From NCBI RefSeq assembly GCF_017876405.1, contig NZ_JAGINW010000001.1, forward strand, positions 12,103,203 to 12,167,202: 64,000 nt of DNA, given 5' to 3'. The translations under genes were made by a program, and so were the position numbers. Source of the DNA: Kibdelosporangium banguiense (GTDB lineage: Bacteria; Actinomycetota; Actinomycetes; Mycobacteriales; Pseudonocardiaceae). The notes below the pieces were generated by a model, which saw nothing but the letters and a program-made list of their open reading frames with translations, ran no database searches and had not been told where the DNA came from. Shown one piece after another: positions 8,375 through 15,870 of this stretch (positions are counted from its first letter, which is position 1; each line of letters begins with the position of its first letter).

Positions 8375-9619
8375 ATGCCGACTGAACCCATTCCCATCGG
8401 GTCGCTGTTCTCCGGACACGGCGGCCTGGATCACGCGGTCACCGAGGTCACTGGAAGATCGGTGGCCTGGCACTGCGAAAACGACCCCGCCGCGACGGCC
8501 GTGCTGGCACACCACCACCCGGACGTGCCCAACCTCGGGGACATTACCACGGTCGACTGGACCCGGGTGCCGCCCGTGAGCATCCTCACCGGCGGATTCC
8601 CCTGCACCGACATCTCATCGGCCGGCCGTCAAGCCGGACTCCGGCACGACACCCGATCAGGCCTGTGGTTCCACATGGCCCGCGCCATCTCCGCTCTCCA
8701 ACCCCCGATTGTGGTGATCGAAAATGTCCGAAACCTTCTCTCCGCCAACGCCGATGGCAACGTGGAACCCTGCCCGTGGTGTGTGGGAAACCGCGCAGAG
8801 GACTGTGTGCGGGCACTGGGAACCGTTCTCGCGGACCTGGCCGACCTCGGGTATGACGCGGCATGGTGTGGCCTACGTGCTTCCGACGTGGGAGCCCCGC
8901 ACGCCCGATTCCGAATCTTCATCGCTGCTGCCGACACCCACAGCCCGCGACCACAAAGGACCGAACCAACGCGCGGACGACACCTGCCTGCACGGCGCCC
9001 TGCTGCCGACCCCGACCACATCGGACCGGTTCGGGCCGGGACCACACGGCGACGGAGGACGGGACCTGCGCACAACGGTGCAGAATCTGCTGCCCACACC
9101 GACCGCCAGGCTGAGCGACACCAGAGGGACAGCAGACCCGCGCCGGCGGAAAGCCCTGAACCCGAAACGGACCGGCGAGTTGGACGAAGTGACCGTGCAC
9201 CTGCTGCCGACCCGGAAAGCCAGCGATGGGACCAAAGGCGGGCCGAACATGCGGGGCAGCAAGGGCGACCTGGCGCTGCCGTCGGCAGTGATGGCGACGG
9301 TGGCACCCACGCCGTCGACTGGAACCGGTACGAGCCAGCCGTCCGGCGATGGGAGACCATCCTCGGACGGGCCGCGCCAACACCCACTGTGGCCGGACGA
9401 CGCGGCGGACGACAGCTCAACCCCCGATTCGTCGAATGGATGATGGGCCTGGCACCCGGGCACGTCACCGACATCCCGGGCTTGTCGCGTAACGACATGC
9501 TCCGGCTACTCGGCAACGGAGTCGTACCCCGGCAGGGCGTCGCGGCACTGCAATGGCTGCTGCCACAACTCACCGGGGACGTGACGGTCTGCCAGCCGAC
9601 CGACTCGAACGCAGCATGA
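8375..9619 (+). CDS. C5-cytosine DNA methyltransferase with an apparent double frameshift
   Basis: A 414-codon open frame. The N-terminal catalytic domain is clear: GSLFSGHGGLDHAV (AdoMet motif I), TGGFPCTDIS with the catalytic Cys at about residue 75, and the VIENVRNL ENV motif. The C-terminus (VDWNRYEPAVRRWE to LLGNGVVPRQG) is a typical end. Between about 8930 and 9310 the annotated frame gives basic low-complexity sequence with poor G/C at third positions. The +1 frame has strong third-position bias and repeated LLPTPT(A/T) units with HGDGGRDLRT, which I recall from target-recognition regions of actinobacterial homologues. Two compensating indels therefore seem likely. Start ATG 8375 follows GAGGGA. 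Confidence 0.75.
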   Translation: MPTEPIPIGSLFSGHGGLDHAVTEVTGRSVAWHCENDPAATAVLAHHHPDVPNLGDITTVDWTRVPPVSILTGGFPCTDISSAGRQAGLRHDTRSGLWFHMARAISALQPPIVVIENVRNLLSANADGNVEPCPWCVGNRAEDCVRALGTVLADLADLGYDAAWCGLRASDVGAPHARFRIFIAAADTHSPRPQRTEPTRGRHLPARRPAADPDHIGPVRAGTTRRRRTGPAHNGAESAAHTDRQAERHQRDSRPAPAESPEPETDRRVGRSDRAPAADPESQRWDQRRAEHAGQQGRPGAAVGSDGDGGTHAVDWNRYEPAVRRWETILGRAAPTPTVAGRRGGRQLNPRFVEWMMGLAPGHVTDIPGLSRNDMLRLLGNGVVPRQGVAALQWLLPQLTGDVTVCQPTDSNAA

Positions 9620-9671
9620 CCGGAGGATTCCGATCACCCCCTTTCACTGACCACAACACGGAGGCCACTCC

Positions 9672-10082
9672 ATGTCGTACACCTTGCCCCACGATGAGTA
9701 CTTCGACGCTGTGGACACTGCCCTGACCGCGAGCGGACTGGGCGCTTCCGACGGCTTCACCGAGAATTCGGACGGGGTCCGCCTGGACGCCGTGATGTCC
9801 TGGAAGCCCCATGACCAGCCGTCGCTGAACACGAGTGAGTGGCCGTATGGCGTCATCGCCTGCTGGTCACAGGTTGACGGGTGGCAGTACGCGGCGTTGA
9901 GGAGCAACGGTTTCAACGAACAGCCCGCAGAGCTGGTTCGTGAGTTCATTCCTTCGCCGGAATGCCTCGTGATTGCCGTCCGCATGTTGCTCCACAGCCC
10001 CGAGAGTCTGCCGATCGACGGCAGGGCCTGGGACGGCAAAGCGCGCCTTGAGAGGGACTTGGCCGCATGGGACGACGAATAG
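9672..10082 (+). CDS. Hypothetical element protein
   Basis: A 136-residue acidic protein starting at an ATG with CGGAGG upstream. It has no signal peptide or membrane segment. The central part (GVIACWSQVDGWQYAAL) is a short beta-strand pattern with conserved-looking Trp and Gly, like small immunity or sensor-type actinobacterial proteins, but I cannot place it in a family. It lies between the C5 methyltransferase and the AAA+ ATPase and probably shares their transcript. Confidence 0.6.
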   Translation: MSYTLPHDEYFDAVDTALTASGLGASDGFTENSDGVRLDAVMSWKPHDQPSLNTSEWPYGVIACWSQVDGWQYAALRSNGFNEQPAELVREFIPSPECLVIAVRMLLHSPESLPIDGRAWDGKARLERDLAAWDDE

Positions 10083-10143
10083 GTCACGTTGCCGCCAGGC
10101 CTCACTGTCCGCTGACAACACGCCGAAAGGCAGGTAGCGAGCC

Positions 10144-11745
10144 ATGACCACAGCGCACCACCGGCAGGACAGCGGCCACCTGTGGCCGATCGGAAATAGT
10201 GGACGACCGGTGGTGCGCGGTGGCGGCAGTCCCGAGACGATCCGGGCGCTGACCCGCGCAGTGGACAGCCGGATCATCCCGGAGACCTACGTCAACGACG
10301 GTGCGCCGGTCGTGGTGGAAGCCGTATCCGGAACAGGGGACGTGACAGCAGGGGACAAGGACGCGCCGTTGCCACTGAAGATCTCGACACTGCGCCCGCC
10401 GCTGCTGGCCAGCCTACTGGCCGAACACGCCGAAGTGGTCCGCACCCGGGTGGACGAGAAAGGCGAGACACGCGATGAGGAGTTTCTGCCGTCTGGCAGC
10501 GTCCTGGCCGCAGTGCTGGCTCGGCAGTCCTGGCCCAACCTGCCCACCCTGCTCCGGATCATCTCCACGCCCGTCCTGCGCCCGGACGGCACGCTGCTAC
10601 AGCAGCCCGGCTACGACCCGGGCACAGGGTTCATCCTGTCCGGCAACAACCACCTGGACCCTGTCCCGGAACGCCCGACCACCCGGCAAGTCGACGAGGC
10701 GTGCGGATTCCTGCTCAACTCGTTCCTGGCCGACTTCCCCTGGCGATCGGACGCCGACCGGGCCAACTACATCGCGTTGCTGATCACGCCGATCATCCGG
10801 CCGTTCATCCGTACCCTGGTCCCGTTCGGCATCATCGACGCCTCGATGCCCGGTAGCGGCAAAACCATCCTCACCAGCTGTGTCGGGCTGATGGTCGGCC
10901 AGCGCGTACTGACCTGGACCGACAGTGAAGACGAACTGCGCAAGACCATCACCGCCGTGCTGGCCGACCAGGTCGGCGCCGTCGTGTTCGACAACCTCGA
11001 AGAAGGCACCGTCATCAACTCCGCCACCCTGGCCCGGCTGATGACCGACCACACCTGGACCGACCGCCGGCTGGGCACCAACTCCGCCGCCACCTACCCC
11101 AACGACCGCGTCTGGCTGGCCACCGGCAACAACCTCCGCACCGGCGGCGACATCGCCTCCCGCTCGGTGTGGTCACGCCTGGACCCCGACTGTCCCCGGC
11201 CGGAAGCCCGTACCGGGTTCACCATCCCCAACCTGGACACCTGGATCCTGGACCCGGCCAACCGCGCCATCGTGCTGCGGAACGTGCTCATCCTGATCCT
11301 GGACTGGACCGCGCACGGCGCGCCGCTCGCCCACAACGTGCCGGAAATGCGGCAGTTCACCAAATGGGCCAAACAACTTGGTGGGTTCCTGCAACACCAC
11401 GGCATCCCCGGGTTCCTGGCCAACGCCGACAGCAACCGCGGCCTGGACGACGACGCCGCCGAAGCCCGCGCGTTCCTCATGCGCTGGCACACCCTGCACG
11501 GCGACACCCAGTTGTCCGCTAACGACGTCCGCCGAAGCGCCGAACCCGACGGCCACCGCGACGACCCGTGGAACGGCCTGTTCCCCACCACCAACAGCGG
11601 CAAGCTGTTGAGCGTGAAGTCGCTCGGCCGACGGCTGACCGGCCAAACCGACCGCTGGCGCGGTGACATCGTGCTGCGCAGCGCCCCGGATACCCACCTC
11701 GGAGCCAACGTCTACTGGGTCGAACGACAAGCCCAGCCTCAGTGA
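10144..11745 (+). CDS. AAA+ / D5-like replication ATPase
   Basis: A 533-residue protein with a central ATPase: Walker A DASMPGSGKTIL at about residues 236-247, Walker B AVVFDNLEEG near 280, and a sensor 1-like LATGNNLRTGG. The N-terminal 200 residues show the extended region typical of phage/plasmid primase-associated helicases. It probably unwinds the element's origin together with a prim-pol. Its stop abuts the stop of the opposite-strand gene at 11746. A GGGGACGTGAC copy lies in codons for TGDVTAG. Confidence 0.75.
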   Translation: MTTAHHRQDSGHLWPIGNSGRPVVRGGGSPETIRALTRAVDSRIIPETYVNDGAPVVVEAVSGTGDVTAGDKDAPLPLKISTLRPPLLASLLAEHAEVVRTRVDEKGETRDEEFLPSGSVLAAVLARQSWPNLPTLLRIISTPVLRPDGTLLQQPGYDPGTGFILSGNNHLDPVPERPTTRQVDEACGFLLNSFLADFPWRSDADRANYIALLITPIIRPFIRTLVPFGIIDASMPGSGKTILTSCVGLMVGQRVLTWTDSEDELRKTITAVLADQVGAVVFDNLEEGTVINSATLARLMTDHTWTDRRLGTNSAATYPNDRVWLATGNNLRTGGDIASRSVWSRLDPDCPRPEARTGFTIPNLDTWILDPANRAIVLRNVLILILDWTAHGAPLAHNVPEMRQFTKWAKQLGGFLQHHGIPGFLANADSNRGLDDDAAEARAFLMRWHTLHGDTQLSANDVRRSAEPDGHRDDPWNGLFPTTNSGKLLSVKSLGRRLTGQTDRWRGDIVLRSAPDTHLGANVYWVERQAQPQ

Positions 11746-12183
11746 TCACGTCACGCGCGGGCGCTGGCCTACCGGGGGACGGGTGGCGTAAGGCACGCCA
11801 GGCCAGGGCTGGCACAGGTCGGCGAACGACACGGTCTCGACCTCATCGACGTCGGTGACGGGCTCGAACACCACCACATCGGCATCCCAGTCCATCCGCA
11901 TCTGATCTGGGCCGTGGGTGTAGATCACCCGATCGTTCGGCAAGGCAACGTAGCCACGAATACGCACAAGACGGTCGTAATTAGTCAGCGCGATACACGC
12001 CTCTGCTGGCATCGACTCAATGACCAAACTTTGGTCACACAGCCACCGGATGTCCATGCCGCCATCCCCCGCGGCCAACGTATCGCTGTCCCAGCACAAC
12101 TCAAGGTCGTCCTCAAGCCGCCCCCGGTACCGACGGACAAGACCGTCGTAAGTCTCCAATGCCCCGCGTGTGGTCTCCAGCAT
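11746..12183 (-). CDS. Hypothetical protein, opposite strand
   Basis: A 145-residue acidic protein, the only clear minus-strand gene in the element. It starts MLETTRGALETYDGLVRRY and has Asp/Glu-rich stretches (DADVVVFEPVTDVDEVETV). No motif is recognised. Because it is convergent with the ATPase and divergent from the second prim-pol gene, it may be a regulator or a defence/immunity gene expressed separately. Confidence 0.5.
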   Translation of the reverse strand: MLETTRGALETYDGLVRRYRGRLEDDLELCWDSDTLAAGDGGMDIRWLCDQSLVIESMPAEACIALTNYDRLVRIRGYVALPNDRVIYTHGPDQMRMDWDADVVVFEPVTDVDEVETVSFADLCQPWPGVPYATRPPVGQRPRVT

Positions 12184-12274
12184 GAACCCAATTCTAGCTA
12201 CAAGATCAACAAAGCGGTCCGGAACGACAACCTGAGCTATTCGAGTATCGCGCGGGTTTCACGATCGGGTGATC

Positions 12275-12331
12275 CTGCGACGGCGAGGCGCCGGCAGTAC
12301 CGCCGACCCTCCTACCCGTGGCGGGGCAGGG
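12275..12331 (+). repeat. Arm 1 of a 57-bp inverted repeat (partner 13114-13170)
   Basis: The reverse complement of this non-coding stretch matches 13114-13170 with four mismatches, the first 37 bases being exact. It sits in the leader of the second prim-pol gene; its partner lies inside that gene's coding region. A single GCGGGTTT iteron copy is at 12252-12259 just upstream. The rest of the 12184-12396 space shows no gene. Confidence 0.85.
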
Positions 12332-12396
12332 GGGCGTGGCGTAGCCAGCCGCCAGTCCATGCATCTGTCGGTCAGTGTGAAAGAGGGGAAAACATT

Positions 12397-13473
12397 ATGC
12401 TGGACAAGAAAGATCTCGCACGTGGCCTGACTGCTCAGAACTTACACATCTTCCCTCTGCGGCCCCGGAACAAAACCACCCTGGCCAACTGCGACCGGTG
12501 TCATCCCCAGACCGCGCCCTGTCGTAGTCCCGACCAGACATGCCCATGTTGGCCGACCGACCCCTGTCACGGGTTCCGGGCCGCTACGAACGACCCGACC
12601 GTCACCGACCAGTGGTGGTGGCGATGGCCAAACGCGAACATCGGGATTTCCCCGTGGCCGTCCGGATATCTGGTGATCGACCTGGACACCAAAGCCGCTC
12701 ACATTCCCCCGACCCTGCTCCCGCCGTCCATGGGTCTCGGACCCCTCACGGCCACCAGCGGTGTAGACCTGTTCGCCCAGGTCATGCGCCAGCGAAGCGG
12801 GGTCAACCGGCTCGACACCCGCATCACCCGCACTCCCAGCGGCGGACTGCACGTCTGGTTCACCGCACCACCAGACACGGTCATCCGGTCCTCGCGCGGC
12901 ACTGTGCACCCCGATGGACACGTCACCGGACTGGGGTGGCAGATCGACATACGCGCCCACGGGGGCTACGTACTCGCGCCTGGCTCCGTCACCCCACACG
13001 GCACGTACCGGATCGTCCGAGACCAGCCGCCGATGCCATTGCCGGACTGGTTGATCTGGTGGCTACACCTCACCACCCCCACCGCAGACTGCAATCGCGG
13101 CCAACCCTGGCCACCCTGCCCCGCCACGGGTAGGAGGGTCGGCGGTACTGCTGGCGCCTCACCATCGCGGGCCCAGCGGATCGCACGCGCCGCCTTGATC
13201 AACGAATGCCGACACATCACCGGACTGCAAGACGGCCGCAAAGCCGCCCTGAACAAAGCCGCTTACAAACTCGGCGGCTACGTCGCCGCCGGCTACCTCA
13301 CCATCCAAGACGTACGACACGCCCTTACCCAAGCAGGCCGAGCCGCTGACGCCACCAGGATCACCGCCAGCATCGAACCCGGCCTCGCCGCAGGCATGAC
13401 CAAACCGCGATACCTGCACGAAGTCCCTCGAAATCAAACCCGCAAACCCGCAAACCCGCGAAACGATGTCTGA
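12397..13473 (+). CDS. Prim-pol replication initiator, second copy (RepPP-like)
   Basis: A 358-residue primase/polymerase. The catalytic DxD is in YLVIDLDTK (~residue 93), the His motif in SGGLHVWFTAP, and the shared GLGWQID...GGYVLAPGS block follows. A Cys-rich insert after residue 30 (CDRCHPQTAPC, CPCWP) may bind zinc. It directly precedes an iteron array, xis and int, the usual place of the replication protein in RepPP elements, so it is the better candidate initiator of the two. The ATG at 12397 follows AGAGGGGAA. The last codons are themselves built from AAACCCGC repeats. Confidence 0.85.
   Translation: MLDKKDLARGLTAQNLHIFPLRPRNKTTLANCDRCHPQTAPCRSPDQTCPCWPTDPCHGFRAATNDPTVTDQWWWRWPNANIGISPWPSGYLVIDLDTKAAHIPPTLLPPSMGLGPLTATSGVDLFAQVMRQRSGVNRLDTRITRTPSGGLHVWFTAPPDTVIRSSRGTVHPDGHVTGLGWQIDIRAHGGYVLAPGSVTPHGTYRIVRDQPPMPLPDWLIWWLHLTTPTADCNRGQPWPPCPATGRRVGGTAGASPSRAQRIARAALINECRHITGLQDGRKAALNKAAYKLGGYVAAGYLTIQDVRHALTQAGRAADATRITASIEPGLAAGMTKPRYLHEVPRNQTRKPANPRNDV
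13114..13170 (+). repeat. Arm 2 of the 57-bp inverted repeat, inside prim-pol
   Basis: Exact complement of 12295-12331 over 37 bases and a diverged match over the next 20. It encodes part of the prim-pol linker (RRVGGTAGAS). The segment between the arms (12332-13113) carries the gene's start and catalytic domain. Confidence 0.85.
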
Positions 13474-13612
13474 CCTGGTGTAACTCATGCGGGTTTACGT
13501 TGTGGACAGTCCAGTAAAACCCGCAAACCCGCGGGTTTGCGGGTTTGAACCCGCAACCTCCCAGACAAACCCGCAAGGTATTTACCCAGGTCAGAGCCTA
13601 CTTTGCGGGTTT
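13436..13612. repeat. Iteron array, candidate replication origin
   Basis: AAACCCGC occurs exactly at 13436, 13444, 13452, 13517, 13525 and 13567. Its complement GCGGGTTT occurs at 13489, 13531, 13539 and 13605, and a near copy GAACCCGC at 13547. The first three are strict 8-base tandems at the end of the prim-pol gene. Short repeats in both directions, with A/T-richer spacers beside a replication-protein gene, suggest an iteron origin bound by that protein; one copy also lies upstream of the gene at 12252. Activity is inferred. Confidence 0.7.
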
Positions 13613-13635
13613 GCGGATCAAAACCGCCCCTAACT

Positions 13636-13682
13636 CCTCCTCCGGTTACAGCCATGGTCAGGACGGCTGTAACCGGAGGAGG
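13636..13682. repeat. Perfect 18-bp inverted repeat next to the iterons
   Basis: CCTCCTCCGGTTACAGCC at 13636-13653 is repeated as its exact complement at 13665-13682 with an 11-base loop. There is no T-tract. Its position between the iterons and xis-int suggests a hairpin origin element, an operator for xis-int, or a terminator of prim-pol. Confidence 0.65.
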
Positions 13683-13795
13683 TGCAGGGGGCCGTGACAC
13701 CTCGCCACCACCGTCCCAGCGCGACCAAGACGCCAGCTTCCTACGTGCACCTTCGCTGGCGTGCCTTATGCACCGATCAGAACGGAGACCTCGGG

Positions 13796-13999
13796 ATGAG
13801 CACGCCCGACAAGATCCCGCCGTTGCCAGCACTCATCTCAGTGGAGGAGGCAGCCAAGATTCTGGGCCTTAAGCGAGCTTCCGCCTATCGGTACGCCGCA
13901 GCCGGGGAACTGCCGGTCAAGAGGTTCGGACGCCGTGTCTATGTTGTCCGCGCGAAACTGGCCGACATGCTGCCGCCGGACGGCGAGGCGGCTGCATGA
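13796..13999 (+). CDS. xis: Excisionase / MerR-like HTH protein
   Basis: A 67-residue DNA-binding protein of the excisionase helix-turn-helix type: SVEEAAKILGLKRASAYRYA then a wing GELPVKRFGRRVYV. Such proteins bend attachment-site DNA and direct the integrase to excise the element. The gene overlaps int by ATGA, so the two are translated together. GGAG lies shortly before the ATG at 13796. Confidence 0.85.
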   Translation: MSTPDKIPPLPALISVEEAAKILGLKRASAYRYAAAGELPVKRFGRRVYVVRAKLADMLPPDGEAAA

Positions 14000-15336
14000 G
14001 TCGACAGAAGAAGAACAGTCGGCGAGGCGATCCGGGCAGCGTCTTCCAGCGCGGCAACAAGTGGGCTTACAAGTTCTATGGCGATCCAGACCCATTGACT
14101 GGCAAGAACAAGCCCATCACGAGGAGCGGGTTTGAGACCGAGGACGACGCCTGGGAGGCGATGCGTGAAGCGCGGTCGGCAATCCCGGCAGGAAAGCATG
14201 TTCAGCCAGCGCGCAGGACGGTCACCCAGTTCTTCGAAGAGTGGTTTCGATACGTGCGCACGTCGACTGAAGCGACGACGGCAGCGAACTATGAGGCCCA
14301 CGCGCGAGCTTACGTCTTGCCCTGGATCGGTCAACGTCAGCTGCAGGACATCAAACCTCCTGTAGTGGCAGCTCTCTACCAGCAGCTGCTCTCAAGTGGA
14401 CGGAGGAAACGGGACACGAACTGGGAGATGTATCAGATCTGGAAGACCCACCAAGAGGTATCGGCGACGGAGCTTGCTGAAAAGGTCGGCATCACCTATG
14501 CGGGCGCACGCAAGGCGATCCGCCGCTACGAGGTAGGGCGAGTACCACAGGCGGCAGCCCTGGCCGGCATCGCGCCGAAAACAGTCAAGACTGTGCACAT
14601 CATGCTGGGGTCTGCCTTCACTACCGCGATGGTGTGGCGGTACCTCGGCGCTAACCCCACTGTGGGAGTGAAGCCGCCAACAGTGCTCAAAAAGCCGCAT
14701 CGGACGTGGACGCCGGCCCAGATGACCCGCTTCCTGGAAATCGCACGAGGTGACCGGTTCTACGCGTTGTGGGTACTGGTGGCGACGACTGGGATGCGCC
14801 GCTCCGAGCTGTGCGGGTTGAGGGTGGACGCCCTCGATTTGACCGCTGCCTCGCTGCGCATGGCGTCGACACGCGTAGTCGCTGGCGGCTCGGTTGAGGA
14901 CGGCGACGGCAAGACCATCGGCAGCCGTCGACTTCTGTCGCTGGACAAGTTCACAGTCGCTGTCCTCCGTGAACACCTTGCCCACCTCGACTCCAACAGG
15001 AAGGAGTGGGGCCAGGCTTATCAGGATCACGGCCTGGTGTTCTGCTGGGAGGATGGACGGCCGATCTATCCCGACACCATCACGGAGATGTTCAACAGCT
15101 TGGTTGACCGCGCTGGTGTGCCACTGATCAAACTGCACGATGTGCGGCACACCTATGCGACGGTCGCCCTACGGTCCGGCGTGCATCCGAAGATCGTGAG
15201 TTCGCGGCTTGGCCACTCCACAGTCGCGTTCACGCTCGATCTGTATACGGCGGACATCCCCGGCCTTGACCGGCAGGCAGCGGAAGACATCAGTGGTCTA
15301 TTTCTGCCGCCCGATCCGAAGGAAGTCGGCGGCTGA
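13996..15336 (+). CDS. int: Tyrosine integrase with an inserted HTH-like segment
   Basis: A 446-residue tyrosine recombinase. The catalytic Arg is in TTGMRRSELCGLR (~residue 269), HxxR in HDVRHTYAT (~379) and the nucleophile in LGHSTVAFTLDLY (~416). An N-terminal AP2-like arm-binding region and a SAM-like core-binding domain precede them. Residues ~140-185 form an extra segment with helix-turn-helix character (VSATELAEKVGITYAGARKA), dividing the core-binding domain. It integrates the element at the adjacent tRNA-Val 3' end. Confidence 0.9.
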   Translation: MSRQKKNSRRGDPGSVFQRGNKWAYKFYGDPDPLTGKNKPITRSGFETEDDAWEAMREARSAIPAGKHVQPARRTVTQFFEEWFRYVRTSTEATTAANYEAHARAYVLPWIGQRQLQDIKPPVVAALYQQLLSSGRRKRDTNWEMYQIWKTHQEVSATELAEKVGITYAGARKAIRRYEVGRVPQAAALAGIAPKTVKTVHIMLGSAFTTAMVWRYLGANPTVGVKPPTVLKKPHRTWTPAQMTRFLEIARGDRFYALWVLVATTGMRRSELCGLRVDALDLTAASLRMASTRVVAGGSVEDGDGKTIGSRRLLSLDKFTVAVLREHLAHLDSNRKEWGQAYQDHGLVFCWEDGRPIYPDTITEMFNSLVDRAGVPLIKLHDVRHTYATVALRSGVHPKIVSSRLGHSTVAFTLDLYTADIPGLDRQAAEDISGLFLPPDPKEVGG

Positions 15337-15410
15337 TCCAGAGGCCGTGATAGCTACCACTTCAGCTACGTCACGGCCGACGTACTGCAGGCTAAGGTGC
15401 CCATAACGAG

Positions 15411-15447
15411 CGTCAGGGCCGCAACCCTGCAGGTTGCGGCCCTGACG
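15411..15447. terminator. Perfect 16-bp hairpin between int and tRNA-Val
   Basis: CGTCAGGGCCGCAACC (15411-15426) pairs exactly with 15432-15447 across a 5-base loop. It lies 8 bases past the 3' end of the minus-strand tRNA and downstream of int, so it may terminate one or both transcripts or belong to the attachment region. Confidence 0.6.
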
Positions 15448-15453
15448 AGACTG

Positions 15454-15500
15454 TGGGCGATACTGGGATCGAACCAGTGACCTCTCCGGTGTGAACGGAG
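15454..15500 (-). other. Predicted attR core (3' half of tRNA-Val)
   Basis: Elements using tRNA targets leave an identical copy of the tRNA 3' half at the distal end. The core probably covers the T-arm and acceptor. The partner attL is outside the window, so the limits are inferred. Confidence 0.45.
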
Positions 15501-15525
15501 CGCTCTCCCGCTGAGCTAATCACCC
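15454..15525 (-). tRNA. tRNA-Val (anticodon CAC)
   Basis: A 72-base cloverleaf on the minus strand: acceptor GGGTGAT paired with ATCGCCC (one G-U wobble), anticodon stem CTCCG/CGGAG around loop TTCACAC, T-arm with GGTTCGATCCC, discriminator A. Its 3' end faces int, marking it as the element's integration target. Confidence 0.93.
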
Positions 15526-15870
15526 TCTGTGCCAACGAGATGAAAGAGTACAGGATCACGCCGAGCGGTTTCGAGCACCCCCCTTCTTCGCCTTGACCTG
15601 GGAATGTTCCAGTCGAGGGGCCTGACGGGGACGAACCTCACGCGGAAGATTCACGCATTGGCGCTACCAAGTTCAGGCCGAACCCAGCAGTATGTACCCG
15701 TAGGTCCACCAGGCGACTACAGAGCGGAGTCGAACGATCGCGACCTGTCGAACTAGGCCGCCCATACGGGTGAAGATCGACCGAAATGCGATCAACAGGC
15801 ACTGCTGTGGCGTCACAGGACTGGGACTCAGTCGTTCAATGACTGGGAAGGGAGAAGAAGGGTAGCGACG
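15526..15870. other. Gap upstream of ssgB
   Basis: No gene is seen. The region should hold the divergent promoters of the tRNA-Val gene and of ssgB; I cannot define the boxes. Confidence 0.4.

Larger units (their letters stand above)
280..10346. repeat. Dispersed GGGGACGTGAC motif, eight exact copies
   Basis: The 11-mer occurs at 280-290, 499-509, 2610-2620, 6187-6197, 8298-8308, 9575-9585 and 10336-10346 on the plus strand and at 4926-4936 on the minus strand. Shorter forms lie at 8327-8335 and 8365-8374. Some copies are intergenic just before genes (2610, 4926, 6187, 8298) and others lie inside coding sequence, so a DNA-level role is more likely than a protein motif. I noticed no copy outside the element. 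It could be an operator, a transfer or segregation site, or a modification target. Confidence 0.7.
1..15453 (+). mobile_element. Integrated actinomycete element (RepPP-type AICE-like), left end outside window
   Basis: Almost all genes point rightward and are replication, DNA-modification or small hypothetical genes, ending in xis and int beside the 3' end of a minus-strand tRNA-Val gene. That is the usual right boundary of an integrative element placed by a tyrosine recombinase. A prim-pol gene directly before xis-int is the RepPP arrangement described for actinomycete integrative and conjugative elements. No FtsK/TraB-like transfer gene, terminase or capsid gene is visible here, so conjugation genes, if any, must lie to the left. 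The left attachment site is not in the window. Confidence 0.75.

Noticed and set aside
13436..13612. Possible CRISPR array
   Set aside because: Repeats are 8 bases, occur in both directions and lack uniform spacers; no cas gene is near. Iterons fit better.
1..15453. Prophage
   Set aside because: No terminase, portal, capsid or tail gene in view; prim-pol, xis and int order fits an integrative element. Unseen left sequence could still change this.
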